Source of the DNA: Hippopus hippopus
Lineage: Eukaryota; Mollusca; Bivalvia; Cardiida; Cardiidae
Reading direction: 5' to 3'
Length of the DNA: 64,000 nucleotides
Assembly (NCBI GenBank): GCA_946811185.2
Contig: OX328105.1
Span: forward strand, 31,809,394-31,873,393
Positions 25,801 through 40,800 of this stretch are shown piece after piece. How positions within the stretch are numbered: the stretch's first letter is position 1; each line of letters begins with the position of its first letter. The translations under genes and the position numbers were made by a program. The notes under the pieces were generated by a model. The model was not told where the DNA came from. It ran no database searches and was given only the letters and a program-made list of their open reading frames with translations.

Positions 25801-28800
25801 GAAAATGTGAGAAAATGCTGGTTTTCTGCATTTTCTCCTTTTCACACACTGTTTTCAAAAAGCATTTTTTTTTATGGGCATGGAAACAAGAGATTTTATG
25901 GTAATTGAGTATGAAGATTGATAAAAACCTCATTCAAATAAGCAAAGCTATTTTATTTTTTCTCTGTTTCAGATATTCCGGATGTTTTTTGCAGGTCGTT
26001 ATATTGTCATGTTAATGGGAGCTTTCTCCATCTACACTGGTCTTATCTATAATGATATCTTCTCTAAATCCTTGAATATATTTGGGTCTTCATGGGCGCC
26101 AGACCCTAAGTAAGTTTTTACAGTTAAGTTTTCTCTATTTCAAATATTTTAGAAGAACACTTACCTTAAGTTTATCTGAACAAACCATTTTGAAGTATGC
26201 TTTGTTGATTTACCCACAATGTTTTTCTTGTTGCTAAAGATGTTTCCTGTGGAAATTCCACAACTATCCCAGTATTTTTTACTCTGACTGACTTTGAGTG
26301 CACTGAAATAGGAAAGCATGTTTATTGAGGGCTATTGTGTTTTTTCATTATCATACGAAGTTTTAAAAAAAGTTATCACTGAAATTAGTCAGGCAGTAGT
26401 TTGCCAGTTACCAGCATTTTCTACTTTTCCCGATAACATCTTCAGAAGTTTTCCTTGTCAGGGTCGTTAAAATACAGGATTGATTATATGCCGGTTACCA
26501 GCGTTATCCCCAATTTTCCATAATGTCTTCAGAAGTTTTTCTTGACAATGTCATTAAAGTACAAGATTGTATGATCAAGGGTTTATTAAGTTTCTGTTCT
26601 TTTTTTGTATTTTTCCAGAAGTTACAGTTATTATGGAATGGACTTAAAAAACTACAAAATAAACCCAAATGAGTCTTCCTTTGTAGGCGGACCATATCCA
26701 TTTGGTCTCGATCCAGTAAGTTAAAGAAATTTATTATACAGTTATATTATATGAATATAATACTCTGATATCTCAATGATATAAACTTGAAGCAGTTTTA
26801 ATATAGAACAAACAAGGATGTTTACAAATAAACCCATACAGTGCCAAATAAACATTTGACAATGAAAAATCCAAACTTAAAAATGGACGATGTGAATCCA
26901 AGATCAGACTGCATGTTCTGTGTATTTTGATTTTGAATTGATACAGGGGCAGCATGATCAACTGCCCCGTCAGTGTTCTCACTAGCACAAATTCCTACGT
27001 AAAACACGTTCTGAAATGAAAATTCATGCTACAAATATTGGTTACATGTGAGACCTCGCAAAAGAAAAAACATGGGAGAAAAAGACCATTTTGGAATATT
27101 CCTGATTCACCTCCGACTTTCCTTTCTAAATTCCCTTTACTCATCTTTTTAAACTACACAGGCGTAGGCCCCTACCTTTATATTGTCTATTGTACGCACA
27201 CGGGGACATTTACAGGTAGATATTTGCAAAGAAAAAACTTCGACCATTTTATTCTACATCCAGGCATCCAGCGATGACACATGTTTTTGTCTTACTGAAA
27301 AATGTTAGGAGTGAACCAACATTTTGAATCTAGGTTTACCTAGTATAAAATGACAGGTTTTAAAGTTACTTGTTACCCTCATTGACAATTTTATGTCAAA
27401 TCTTGCAGAAAAACCTATCCAAAATTTAACTGACATTAAAAATAGATCGCCAGCATTTTCTCCTTTTCCCATAATGTTTTCTTCCCTATCAAAGAAAGAA
27501 ATCGCCATTTGAACTATTCTTAATTACTTGTCTGCAGATTTCTTCAGTTTGTTTGAGTTCATAATTTTATTATTTGGCAAAGAGTTAACAAAGCAACATG
27601 CATGAAGCAAGCATAAATTGATATTCCAGAGTAAGTGAGATTCCAAAGTAGGCAAATATATTGTACCTGCATTAAGCAAGTACATCTCTTTTGCAATCTC
27701 AGTTTTAAATATCAGTGTGGTGCTTGCTTAACACAGGTTAGACTGTACTTCCATAAGCCATTATTTGTTGTTTCAGGTTTGGCAAGTGTCACAAAATAAG
27801 ATCACCATTACCAATTCATTGAAGATGAAATTGTCAGTGATCTTCGGTGTATCACACATGTTATTTGGACTGTCTCTGAGTCTCATCAATCATAGGTAAG
27901 TTCTATCTACATGTATCTTTCATCTTCATCGATACAAGATTAGGGCTCTGAAGTGTCTTGCTTAAGAACAAAGAATGATGTAAAGAATAGTTGATGAATA
28001 TTGGCAATGGAAACTCCAATCTGTAGACAAATACGGTATGTGATAAAGGATATTGGAATTATTACCAAAAATATACAGATGAACAATGTTTACTTCATGT
28101 TTCAAGGAAACAAGTTGGTAAAGTGAAAGTGCAGAAAACAAAATTGTGAAAGAATTATATTTGTGACATAAAGTTAGGTTGGTGATGTATTTCAAAAGTT
28201 TATTCTTACAGCCAAAGTCCTTAATGTATATTTTTCTTCAAATGTATCATTAATGTCTTCTTTATTTATTTTTTCAGATACTTTAAAAAGCCATTAAACA
28301 TTTTCTGTGAGTTTATACCACAGTTGATTTTTATGTGCTCAATATTTGGGTACCTGATCATCTTGGTTTTTGTGAAATGGCTGAAGTTTACAGAGAAAGA
28401 AGCATACAAAGCACCAAATCTCCTCATAGGTATGTTACATTTGAGCCATGCTCTCTGAAAAAGAGGTTTAATGTATCTGCAAAAGTATTAATGCAGGTCA
28501 GTCTGCGCAGTCCATGCAGGCTGACCTGGATTGAAACTTTTTGCTATTGGTCAATTTTCTGCATGTCAAAGGACCAGTCTACCTCATGATTCAACGGGTT
28601 GTTAAACAAACTTGATTAAATGGATCAATAATTATATGACTTGCTAGATATAATGCATCATTGAGATGCACTAAGGCCCCCTATTACCAGAGTGGGGCTC
28701 AAAAGAGGCCCTGTGTGGCTCAGTGCTGAAAGCATACACTTTTCAGTCTTGAGACCCAGTGTTCAGTTCTCACTCAATAGCTGGGGTTTTTGTTGCGTTG

Positions 28801-31800
28801 TCCTTTTGGCCCTGGTAGCTCAGTCGGTGGCGTGTAGGACTTGAGAACGGGGTCATGGGTTCGATCCCTGGCTCGGCCAATTTCTTTCAGAGGATTGATG
28901 ATAGTCATTGTGACAAGATTCATTCCTCTCTCACCTGTCATTGTCTCGACAGTGGTTATGTGGGAAAGCAGCCAATGGCTTCGAAAGAAAATTGTGTGGA
29001 ATACTGGTAAATAGAAACTCCAGGAAGGCATGGATAGGTGCACTGGCTGCTGTGATATAACTGAAATAAAGTTGAAAATGGCATAAAACATCAAACAATC
29101 AATCAACCTTTCGGCAAGACTTTTCAGAGCCCTAACTAAGAACAGGTAAAACTGAGAAAACACATGAATGAGTTAGCTATAGACAGAAATGACTGAAATA
29201 ATGCTGAAAGCAGCATAAAAAATTTTCAGTGATAACAATTAATTAGATCTATGCAGGTTATATTTTCAGACCTAGCAAAAACTTGTACAAATTACACACA
29301 TAGGCCAAAGATTTTAGGGGGAGGAAAATATAGGACAGGAAAATACCACCATAGGACCAACCCAGTTTTAAAGACCACTTGGCTATTCAGACCACCCTTT
29401 TACAGACCTTTTTATACCCCTGCAAAACGAATGTTTTCGGGGGTATACTGGAATCGGCCTGTCTGTCCGTGTGTCTGTCCGTTTGTCCGTCCGTGAATCC
29501 GTCAGTGTGTTTGTCTGTGTACAAATAATTGCCTGTTTCTGTCAAAGCGCTGGCGGGGGTATTAATTCACATTCGGTGACAGCTCTAGCTTTTTCTTCTT
29601 AGCAAAATGAGAAGAACCTCAGATTTAGTTTTAAGACCACCTTTACCAAAAAGACCACATAGTGTTTTTTTTTTTCATTGATGTTTATAAGAGAAAGCAT
29701 CCAGTGATTTGGAGGGAAAATTGTGCAAAGCACTGGTAAAAAGAAACTGAAGGAAAGCTTAGATAGATGCACTGGCTGCTATAATACAAGTGAAATCCTT
29801 TTTATAGTGTTAAAAAACAAACCCCACAAAGACACCCCCAACCCCTCTTGGAGTTACATGTTGGTCTTTTCCATGGTAACCAGCATTTTCTCCTTTTCCA
29901 ACAATGTTCTCAACCCTTTAAATGACAAACGTTTAAGCCACATTAAGTGAGTCATTCACAAATTATTGTAAGAACTGACAGGTCTAAATCTATGTCATCT
30001 TACCGAAGATTAAATCTTTTCTCTGTCTTTTCAGGTCTAATTAACATGTTTTTGATGAAATATCCAACAAGTGGATCTTACGCGAACAGGACTTTCTATG
30101 ATGGACAAGTAAGCTGTTATTTTTAACTTTTTATCCCCTGCTGACAGCTCTTTTTGTTTTTGTTTGGGGCCGAGCCTGGTAGCTAATACCCCACAGGGCT
30201 TGAAACCTGTATTCACCAACCATTCTTTAGAATGTTCGTAGTCTGATTCTCTAAGATTTTCAAAATTTAAAAGTACTATAACTTTTAATTGACTTTAGCA
30301 TTTGGTTTAGCCAATAGAAGTTGTGTTACTTCCAAATTTAGAATGATTGATTGATTGAATGGTGTTTAGTGCCGCTCTCAACATTATTTCAGTCATATCA
30401 CGGTAACAGCTCACATATTCCTGTATTTCCTTGGTTTTACTAGTACTAGGCTAGGGCTCTGAAGTGTCTTGCCCAAGGACACTCCCATGAAAAACCCAGT
30501 GGATCCAGTGCGCCTGGAAGCTGGGGCCTCCAGGTTACGAGTCCCACACTTTACCACATAGCCACGAAGGCTCCCCCCCTCCCCAAAATTTAGAATATCT
30601 TGTAGAATAAGGGAGTTCACTGGTTGGAAATCCCAGCTTGGCCAATATCTTTCTTGGGACTGATTATAGTCATTGGGACAGGATTCATTTTTCTCTAACC
30701 AATGATCATTGGTTTGATGATGGTTATGTGGGAAAGCAGCCAGTGGCTTGGAAAGAATACTGTGCAAAGAACTGGTAAAAGAAACTCAAAAGAAAGTTTG
30801 GAACGATGTTTTTACTTGGTTTGTGACAGTTTTAAGGGTTATTTTTGATTTAACCTTTAATAGAAAATAAAATTTTAGATTTGGCAAAAATGAAAGCAAT
30901 TGATGAGGACATTATATGTGGCAGAGTGACAAAACTTGCTTTTAAAAGATTGGAAAATATTGAAGAAAAAAGAGAAAATGTTGGTTGCATTTTTCAAAAA
31001 CAGTATTCTTTGGAGATATGAGTCAGTGGGTCAAAGGGTTAACTTTTAAGCTGCTTAGTTCGACTCAAGTACCTTGTACAGATAGTACAGATCAAGATCA
31101 CAGAACACGCAGTCTGATCTTTTTCACCCAAAAAATAACTTTGAATTAGAAATATTTACGCCTGACTTGAAATTTTCATTTTAGTTATTTAGCAGGTTAA
31201 GGGTTAAGAGATTTAATTTGTAATAATGAATTCCAAATTGGAAAGTAGTGCACCAATGGGGGCACTAGTCATAGGAGGGTATCAGTGGGGCAAGGCAACA
31301 CAGAGCCATAACCTAGTACATTGAAAACCTGGCGAGGACCTGAATAAGTGAGGTGTCATTAAGATATTACTTTTAAATACAGGTGAAAGCAATGTTAAAA
31401 TTAGTCATGTGAGAGTCATTGGGCAAGGCAGTGCAGAAACCAAGCCTGGTGCTTGTTAAATCTGTACCATATGACATATTTTTAGGTTAGTCCAAATTAA
31501 AGTCATTTGCCGATAACAAATGCTGATAAAATCATGGAATTTGCTTCTGAAGAAAGAGAAAACATTGTGGGAAAAGGAGAAAATGCTGGTTTCCACAATC
31601 TTTTGGAAGGCTTATTTCACAGGGTTGTTACAACTTGGGATTGTGTGGTAAAGGGTTAAACGAAGAAAATGATTGAACAAGTCAGTTTTGGTGGTGATGT
31701 AGCTTTTATATACAGGTGAAAATGGTGTAAAAATCAGTGATAACATCATTCTTTACTATATATTACAGAAAGAATTCCAGATATTCCTAGTGGTTGTTGC

Positions 31801-34800
31801 AGTGCTGTGTGTCCCCTGCATGTTGTTTATCAAGCCCTATCTGTTATGGAAACAGAATAAATACGGCCAGGTATGTAATTTTCAAAGCTGTCTTGGTGGC
31901 CATTTTTTGAAACAAATAGGCTGTCAGAAAAGACCAACATTCTAGTTTCATGAAAAAGGGAGACCAACATTCAGCAACAAGGTGCTATAATTAAGCAATA
32001 TTTTTTTAGGTATTCCTTTAGTTCTGGCTGAACCCTATTTACCAAACAATTTAGAGTTTTAAAGAACCTGAGAAAGAAGGCTTTGAAACATTGTTTGAAA
32101 ATGAGAAAATGCTGGTAAAGAAAATGAGGAAGTTCACCTGTACTAAGCAGGCATATGCTATGACAAATTTGTTTTCACATGGTCTAAGGAACAGAATCGG
32201 TACAAAAAAGGATATCCTATTACTAAATTAATGTGATCATCTGTACTCAATTTGGAAAATGGTCTTGAAAGAGTTAGATATAGACAGAAAATAGATGTTG
32301 AAAATATGACTGATGTCCCCTTTAAGCCTGGCTGTCTTCCAAGAAAACCTCTTGGTATTGTCATAGCCTGGTTGTCTTCTGGGTTGTTTTCATCATGCAA
32401 AAACTTGGACACTTTCTCATAGCTCTCTATTATCTCTATTATGACAGGATGTTTATGTCAAACTTGGTCTCCTATCAAATGGCAGGTAACTCTTTTTGAC
32501 AAAGTTATGGCCTTTTGTTGACTTATAAGTTCCACTGAAGGAGCACCCATGCCTAAGCTTTGGCACTGTCATGGGGGTGCTCTTGTTCTATGTACTTCTT
32601 AGATTTCTAACCCCATTAGCTGTTATCACTTAAAAAATATGATTTAGAAATCATGCATATTGTATGAACAAATTGGATAAAACCAAAAAAAAGCCATCAG
32701 TGTATGGCCAACAGCTTCAGTAGATACACAGGTAAGGAGACCCTCTGGCCAGATAACATGACATTGCTATGCTAGGGCACTGAACACTGAAAATATGCTG
32801 AGGCATCCAACTTTTTAAATGCAACCCTTCAATAAAGAAATGCCCTATACATTGAAAAAAATACAAAAGCTGGGTTATCTCACCCAACATTGCAAATTTA
32901 TAAACAGGAAACCAGAGTTTAGCATGTAGCTAGCATTGGACAAGTGACAACTTGAAGGTCCAAGTTTCTTTTATGGCTTTTAGCCATATTGCTACACTTA
33001 CCAGGTAACATGGTCTTTACACTGCCTAAATAACCAAGTTACATTGTCTATACACTGCTTGAATTACCAGGTAAAGGAGTCTTTACACTGCTCAACCCTT
33101 TTCAAAACGATTCCGACCTTTAAAGACCCTGAGGAGAAAGGCTTTTTAAATACACTGTGGAAAATGGAGAAAATGCTTGTAGCAAGCATTTTCTTCATTA
33201 ACCACAGTCTTTTTTTACTCTTTCACAACCAAATCTAAAAATTTTAGCCACATTTTAATTGTCATCTGCAGGTGCTTTCAACTTGGATGACTTCAAATTT
33301 TTGTTGTTTTGTAAAGGGTAAATACTATTTTGTCATTGTTTAAACCTTTATCTGTATTTTAACTACTCTAAGGAAGAGGACTATTGAAAATTTTGTGGAA
33401 AGGGAAAAAAATGCTGTAAGTCAGCATTTTTTCTGTTTCCCTTGATATATTTTATTCTTTCAAAAACAAATGCCATAACTTAAGCCATGGTAATGAGTTT
33501 ATCTGTAAATGCTTTCATTTTGAGGGCTCTGCATGGCTTGTTGGAGTTGTAACCTGAACACCCCAGTTTCAAACCTTGCTTGAGGCTCAGGGCTTCTCAA
33601 GGAATGTCCTTTGGCAAGACACTTCTGAGCCCTAGGCTGGAACTGGTGAAACCTAAGACATTCATGGATAATTATGTGAGCTGTTGCCATGATATGACTG
33701 AAGTATTGTTGAAAGTGGCGTATAACACCATTCGTTCAATTAAAAAATCAAGCTTTCACTAAGGATTAGTTTAAAGTTTTGTAGTCAGTTTAAGAATAAA
33801 GATCGAAGGCATTATTCAGTTGTTGCTCTTGCAATATTATGACAGAGAGAGACACAGTATGCTCTATTAAATGGTAGTAGTAGTACAGAGCTCCCGGAGG
33901 TAGTTCATCATGTAGACTGGGAAAATGATAGTTTGCAGGAAGATGATACAGTCGAGGAAAAGGTGATTTCTTGATAAAAGTCAAAGTGTGTTAAAGGATT
34001 ATATTACATGTCCATGCTTTTATATGTAAACATTTTGTATTACTTGTATAAAAAGATCTTTTCAGATGTAGAATTATATTTGTGTTGATAGAATTTTGAT
34101 TTTTTCATATTTGAACTTGAGGATAGATTTGCTGAGTACAGCCTTTATAAAAAAGAGAAATAAATGTTTGGTGTGAGTGAGTTAGCTTTAGATTTCAATC
34201 TATAGGAAAACATTTGCAAAAAGACAGCTTTTAAAAATTCATAGACCACATAAATTTTTTACTTAGATCTTTACCAACAAGAAGAACTTAGACTGGTCCA
34301 CACTGAAAGCATGTATAGATGTCAAATTAAATGTATATCTGGCTGAAATGACAAAATTTATTTTTGTAAGTGTAGAAAATATAGTGGTAAAGGAGAAAAT
34401 GCTGATTACCATCATTTTCTCCTTTTTCCTGAGTGTTTTTATAATTCTTAAGAAGCCTTTAGCCATCAGAGTCCTCAAAACTTGGAATAGTATGGTAAAG
34501 GGTTAAACCTTTTGACACAGGTGAGGAAAAAGTAATATTCATTTAATATCAAAGAATGTGTAGGTGTTGATTAATTGTATTTCTATTGGTTTGTATGTCA
34601 AAGATATTTTGAAATATCAAATAAAAAATGAAAGGATCTTTTTTTTCAAAGTGATACAAAAACCTTTTCCAGTGTTCTTTTTTTACCTTCTGTATCAATA
34701 GAATTGCTTGAGACAGATTTTATGTAAAACCGTGCCATACGATGATGACTTTTTAAGCATGAAAGTGATTATTACTTTGAAATTATATTTTCATCAAGTT

Positions 34801-37800
34801 TCAAAAAAAGCTGTCAGGTTTTGTTATCAAATTATTATGTTTGAGTTGGAGTATTTTTTGCTTTGATTTTAATCAAAGTTGTTCAGAGCTCTTTTTTACT
34901 TTCCAGATTTGACTAATTTCTGCATATAAAGGCCCTCCAAAGTATTTCTAAGTTTATGAAAGTAGTTAAGGGTTGTGTATAGTTATTTAAGGCTTAATCA
35001 TGCCGAGGTGGCAAAATCCAATCATAGGACTTTTGCCCTTTAAATAAAATACGTTATTCACTTTCAGCTCAAGTAATAACAGTAAACTTACAATTTGCTT
35101 GTCTTAATAAACAAAAAGGAAAGCTGATTTTTGGCCTGTCTTATTGAAAGAAGATATATTTCAATGCAAATGTATTTTTTTTCGTTAACAAGCAATGCAT
35201 TGATGTGGAATTGAACAGAACACTGACCATGCAGGTTCTTTACAAGTGCAATCAAAATGAATATGAAACAGTTGGCAAAATTTATTGTCTTATTTGTTTG
35301 AAATATGGCGTAATCTGAAAAGTGTTTTGCAGGAAACGAGAATCAAATAATAGACTTTAAGATGTTCTTGATTGCACTTGTATATGAAAGCTTTAGCCAT
35401 CTAACCAAGGAAATAAAATATCTAGAGCTAGTGCCACAACCAATCAGATTTCACTCTTGCTTGATTGACAGCTGTCAGTTAACAGTGGCGATCTTGTCAA
35501 CTCTGATTCCGAAGGTCTTCACCATGGTGATGGGGATTTAGATCGAGGCTCTGGCCCCGTTAAAACAGAGGTACTGGAAAATGTTGTCAGAAATGATGTT
35601 GTTATCATCAACTTTTTTTTTCTGAGTTGTAGCATGTAGACAGTGTTTAAAGCACAAACTTGTTTTTTTGCATCTTTCTTGTTGTGACATAGAAAAAAAT
35701 GTTTGAGCCAAGGGATGTGAAAAGTGGGCTTAATGCATCTGCAAAATGTATTAGTTTAAACATATTTATTTTACATCAATTGAGAAACAAGTTCTTACAA
35801 CTTATACTAATCTCTCTCGATTCTGCTTCCTGGGAACTACACCAGTATTCGCGCCGAATGTGTGGGCCTATGAAAAATCCCAAAGTTGACACCCGCTCCC
35901 GGGTCTCGAACTCAGGACCTTTTTGGTTACGAGGCAGACGCTCTACCTCATGACCACGGACACTGCAAAATGTATTGACCTAGGTCAGCCTCTGCAGTCC
36001 GTACAGGCTGGCCTGAGTTGAAACTTAGTCTTATTGGTCAATTTTTTGTTTGTCACAGGAAAAGTCTATCTTATGATTCAGCTGGTTGTTGGACAAAAAG
36101 GATTTTTGGATCAACAATAACGTGATGACTTCCTTAGTATAATGCAGCACAGAGAGGCCTTAAACCACCTTTTGCTAGAGTGTCATTGATTTCCATTTAC
36201 TCATTGCCCCTGAAACTAATTTGCAGCCGACAGCTTTCAAAATGTGGCTGAGAAATAGGGACGATCAACATAGGTCAAAATGAAAAAAAAATCTCGACTT
36301 TTTTTTTCTTAAGTCTTTACCAGACCACAAAATTTCAGCCTTGTCCAAATTGAAAACATTTGCAGATGACAATTTCAGCGTGGCTCAAATGGTACAATTT
36401 TTTCTTTGATAGGGTAGAAAACATTGTGGGAAAAGAAGAAAGTGCCGGTTACAAGCATTTTCTCCTTTCCCACAATGTTTTCTAAAGGTTTCTTTCCCAG
36501 GCTGTTAAAAATTGGCATCATGCAGTCAAGGGTTAATGATAACTATTCCAAAATGTTAGTGAGAAATAGGGTTGGTCAACATAGGTCGAAATAGAAAAAA
36601 AATCAATTTTCTTTTCTTAATGATGTTAATTCAATGTCAGATTAATTCTGTACGAAACGACAAAAAATTTAAATTTTTCCACATTGAAAGCATTTGCAGA
36701 TGACAATTTAAATTTGGCTAAAATTATGTAAATTGACTGTTAAAGAGTAGAAAACATTTAAGGAATGAAGAGAACTTTTTTTGCTTTTATGAAGGTATGA
36801 AAAAAAGAAACCTAATCACACTGTACGAAACTGCAAAGCAGTTTCATACAAAAGTGTGATTAGGTTTTTTTTTCCATACCTCCATGAAAACAAAAAAAGT
36901 TCTCTTCATTCCTTATAATTCAATATCACAGACAACAAATGTGCACTGAAATAATACTAACTGCTTTTTTTTTTTTTTTTAAATCCAACATTGCGTATTT
37001 ATTTAATGTCCATTTCATTCATAATTCAAAGCACGGTAAAACTGCTGGTTCATGACGTAAAAATGACGTAAATTCGTGACGTCATTATAGTATTGAACAT
37101 TTGCAGGTTTAGTAGATTTATTATTAGGAGTTCAATACGCTAGAACTATTTTGAAAATAAGTTTGTTAGAACCCAGCAAAGTGACAATGAGTTTTCAGCT
37201 CACTCTTTGAATTTACTGTTGGATATTTTTTACAATATTCAGAGAAAATAAATTCAGCTGGCAATTTGAACTTCGGACTCGATAAAGATCTAAAAGCAGA
37301 AAGAAAAACATTATGAAATCTCGTATACATGTTTGTTTACATTACTTTGACTGCAAAAGTAGTTCCCGCACTGCTAAATTTTTTTTTTCATGGAGCTATG
37401 AAAAATTTTTTACAGCCAATCAGAACTCGCCAATGTTCATGAAAAAAACTAATATTGAATTATTGTCCTATGACAGTCGTCTATGCTATCTTGTTTAAGT
37501 CACTGATAAGATATTCAAACATAGGCAATGAATTTTCTATATTAGTTTGCTAGTTTGCTTTTACCTTAGCCTATCCTTTCTGGTTTCATTCTTATCATCA
37601 CAGCTGAAAAGTCCATTGCAAGCATGTATGCATCTTTTTTAAGTTCCTGTATCATTATGTAGGATTGATACACATTTTTTCCATCGTGAATGTCTTCAGT
37701 GGCCTGTAAAATAAGATGATGTCTTAAGCATAAGGACATTAACACTCTATAGGGGCCTCTGCAGGTGTTATGGACCAAAAAAAATGTGTATTTTGCACTT

Positions 37801-40800
37801 TGCTTTTTCCTTCATCTAGTATTTTTACACACAGTGCTGCACTCATATCATAAATAGTTGAGCCATGTTCTAGCAAACAGGGGGCTTAAATCCATCTCAG
37901 TGATACCAAGCAAGTTATCACACGAGTATGGATCAATAAAATTCAAACAACTGAATCACGAGGTACATCCTTTGACATGCAGAAATTGACTAATACCAAA
38001 AAGTTTTGCACGGAGTGTGCAGGCTGACATGGGTCGATAGTTTTTTGCAGATGCATTAAGCCCCCCATCTTACAGAGCATGGCTCATTTATTTGATTTCA
38101 CATGCTCTAAGTCATTAAGTACTACAAGTTTTGTAATGTGAAATAACTCATGAATGTGTTGATGCTTTCAAACAAGTGAGCAAGGTACTCACTTTTTGGA
38201 AGAGTCGACACATTGGGTGCGCTTGTATTAGACTGTATTCATTACAGATGTTCTTAATTGAAATTATTGAACTAGAATTGTCTGTTGTGGTGTATGATCT
38301 TCATAGAGTGAAAATCCAGGGCTATATTTTCACGATTGGCAAAGCCACGAGTGAGAATATGGCCTTTCCTTTTCACAAGAAATTTTGATCATACACCAAA
38401 ACAGATTATTATCGTATCTCTTTTATGCTTTTCACTTTAACTTTTCTTTGAACATGTTTCAGTTTTGCTCAGCATGAGAAATATGTGACTTTTTCCAAGC
38501 AAAATAGATGTGTTCAGTCTAGTCGGATATCGACTAGCTGTAATTGTAATGTCATGAGTGATGTTGACTGTCATAAAACGTGAAGTTCACCCGCTAAAAA
38601 TTCATTCGTGTTCTATAAATGTTCTATATATATACTTGATGTGTCAAAAGTAGAAGTTATAAAAATCACCAGTGAATTAAAAGGATGTTATTCACTGTTA
38701 GATTTCTATAAACTATTGTAAAGTATAAAAGAAAGAAGGTTCTAAATAAGATATCGTTGGTGATAATTAGCAGTCAACATGGGGATTAAAACATTATCAA
38801 ACAAAGAAATTCTATACATGTCCGCATTGGAAGCATTAGCGAATGACAGATGGAATGTGACTAAAATTATGAGATTTGTCTGCAACATTGTGGGAAAAGG
38901 AGAAGATGCAGGTGATCAGCATTTACTCCTTTTCCACCATGTTTTTTTTATCCTTTCAAAGACAAATTCTATCACTTTAGCCATGTCCAGTTTGTTGTCT
39001 GCATATGCTTTCAGTATAGTCAAGTCTGAAATTTTGATGTTTGGTAAGGGTTAAGTCACAATATATTGGTATTACATAGCAAGTTCTGCAAGTTTCTATG
39101 CATATGTAATTATGAACCCCTATCTTGCTGTAATTATGCATTTAATTGTAGTATGAATAGCTTCAATTTAGTTTATTGTCTGTTGATATTACTGAAATCA
39201 TTTATAGAGAAGCAGAGAGTCTGGACCAAGATCAGATTGCACACTGATCTTGTTCTGCTCTTTCAAAAGAACACATTCATAGTTCGGTTTGACAGGATAA
39301 AGATTGAATTTGCATGAATTAATGTATTTGCTAAAATGCTGTAGAGGTAGATTTAGAGCCTCTACAATTAGATGGTCTTTTCCTACTTTTTTCCTTCAGA
39401 CATTTTTTTTTTTCAAAAATTACTAGCTCCACTGGTCAAATTAAGTGAGCTTATGTCATGGCCCTTTGTCTGTATTGCATCTGTGAATCTGTCTTTGCCT
39501 GGGTCCGTCCCTCTATCTAACCATGTGTGTGTGTGTTATTTTTCATTTCAAACATCATCTTCTCTAAAATTACCCATTCATTTTTAACTTAACTCCACAG
39601 AAATGGTCCTATTATAGTGTACTTCAGAATCCCTTCAAAGAATTTGATTCTGTTCAAAACTCTGGCTGTTATGGCATCTAAACTGAAAAAAAGTGAAAAT
39701 CTTCTCCAGAATTGCATGGTTTAATTCTGTTCAAATTGCTGTAAACAATCCTGAGATGGACTTAATGTTTTGTGATATAATTCTAGTATGTTAAAGAACA
39801 TGGCTACTATTAGCATGGCTTAATTATAGTTCATAACGGGTTATGTCTAAGATTTATTCTTGTATACTGGTCAAGGGAAATAACTCATATTTACTCACAT
39901 ACACACATTTAGTTTGTTACCATCTATCTCCCTTGATTACTAAACTGCACAATAACATAATTGATGTTATGCATCCATTTTTTTTTCCAATAGAAAATAC
40001 CTATTTTTCCGTGATAATGATTCTATTTGATGAAAATGATTGTGCCCAGGTTAGCTGAATATTTAACATGAAATGAGGTTTGTACTGTTCTTTTTTTGTC
40101 ACAAAACTTTGCCATTCATGCCATAGAAAAAATGTATTTCTGCTGCAAATGTTTTGGAATGTTTAGATTTCATTGGTATTTGGTATAAATCATACTTGAT
40201 TAGTCCTGCTTGTGTTCACTGACATCATCGTGGCATGTGAAGAAGATACATTTTTTTGCAGGGGGGCATGGTGGCGTGGGCCTAGGCTATTTTTACTATG
40301 AAATTTTACTACCATACAAACTTCTGATGATTTAATGTCTCTGTTGATGCCAATTAAGTGCATGGCACATTCTTTAAAAGGCAGTCGAGCAATGCTTCAT
40401 CATTTTAGGCCTCTTGAGCTTACATTGCAAGTCAGTAACATTGATGTGTTTGGCATGCTTTCACATTACTGCTATACATGTAGGTTTTAACTCAGAGTGT
40501 TATCTAATGAAGATTGGATGTTATTGTACTCCAAGAAATAAATGAAGAAGAAAGAAAAAAGAAAAGAAACAGAGATCAAAAAAAAAATCTCTTAGACTAG
40601 TGCAGGACTTGCTTCCACTTATGCAAATGACATGTCACAACATTTTCAAAAAGTACTGAACATATTATGCATTGTTTGACACCATGGTAACACAACTGCA
40701 AAGTCAAGTAGTAATGATACTTTTGTTATAAAGATAATTCTGATGAAGAATATTTTAAATTATCAAAATGTTTAATCCCAAAGAACTTTGGTTGCTTTTA

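Noticed and set aside
28774..29163. 129-codon minus-strand ORF
   Set aside because: It coincides with the nested SINEs, and its peptide is reverse-strand SINE sequence.
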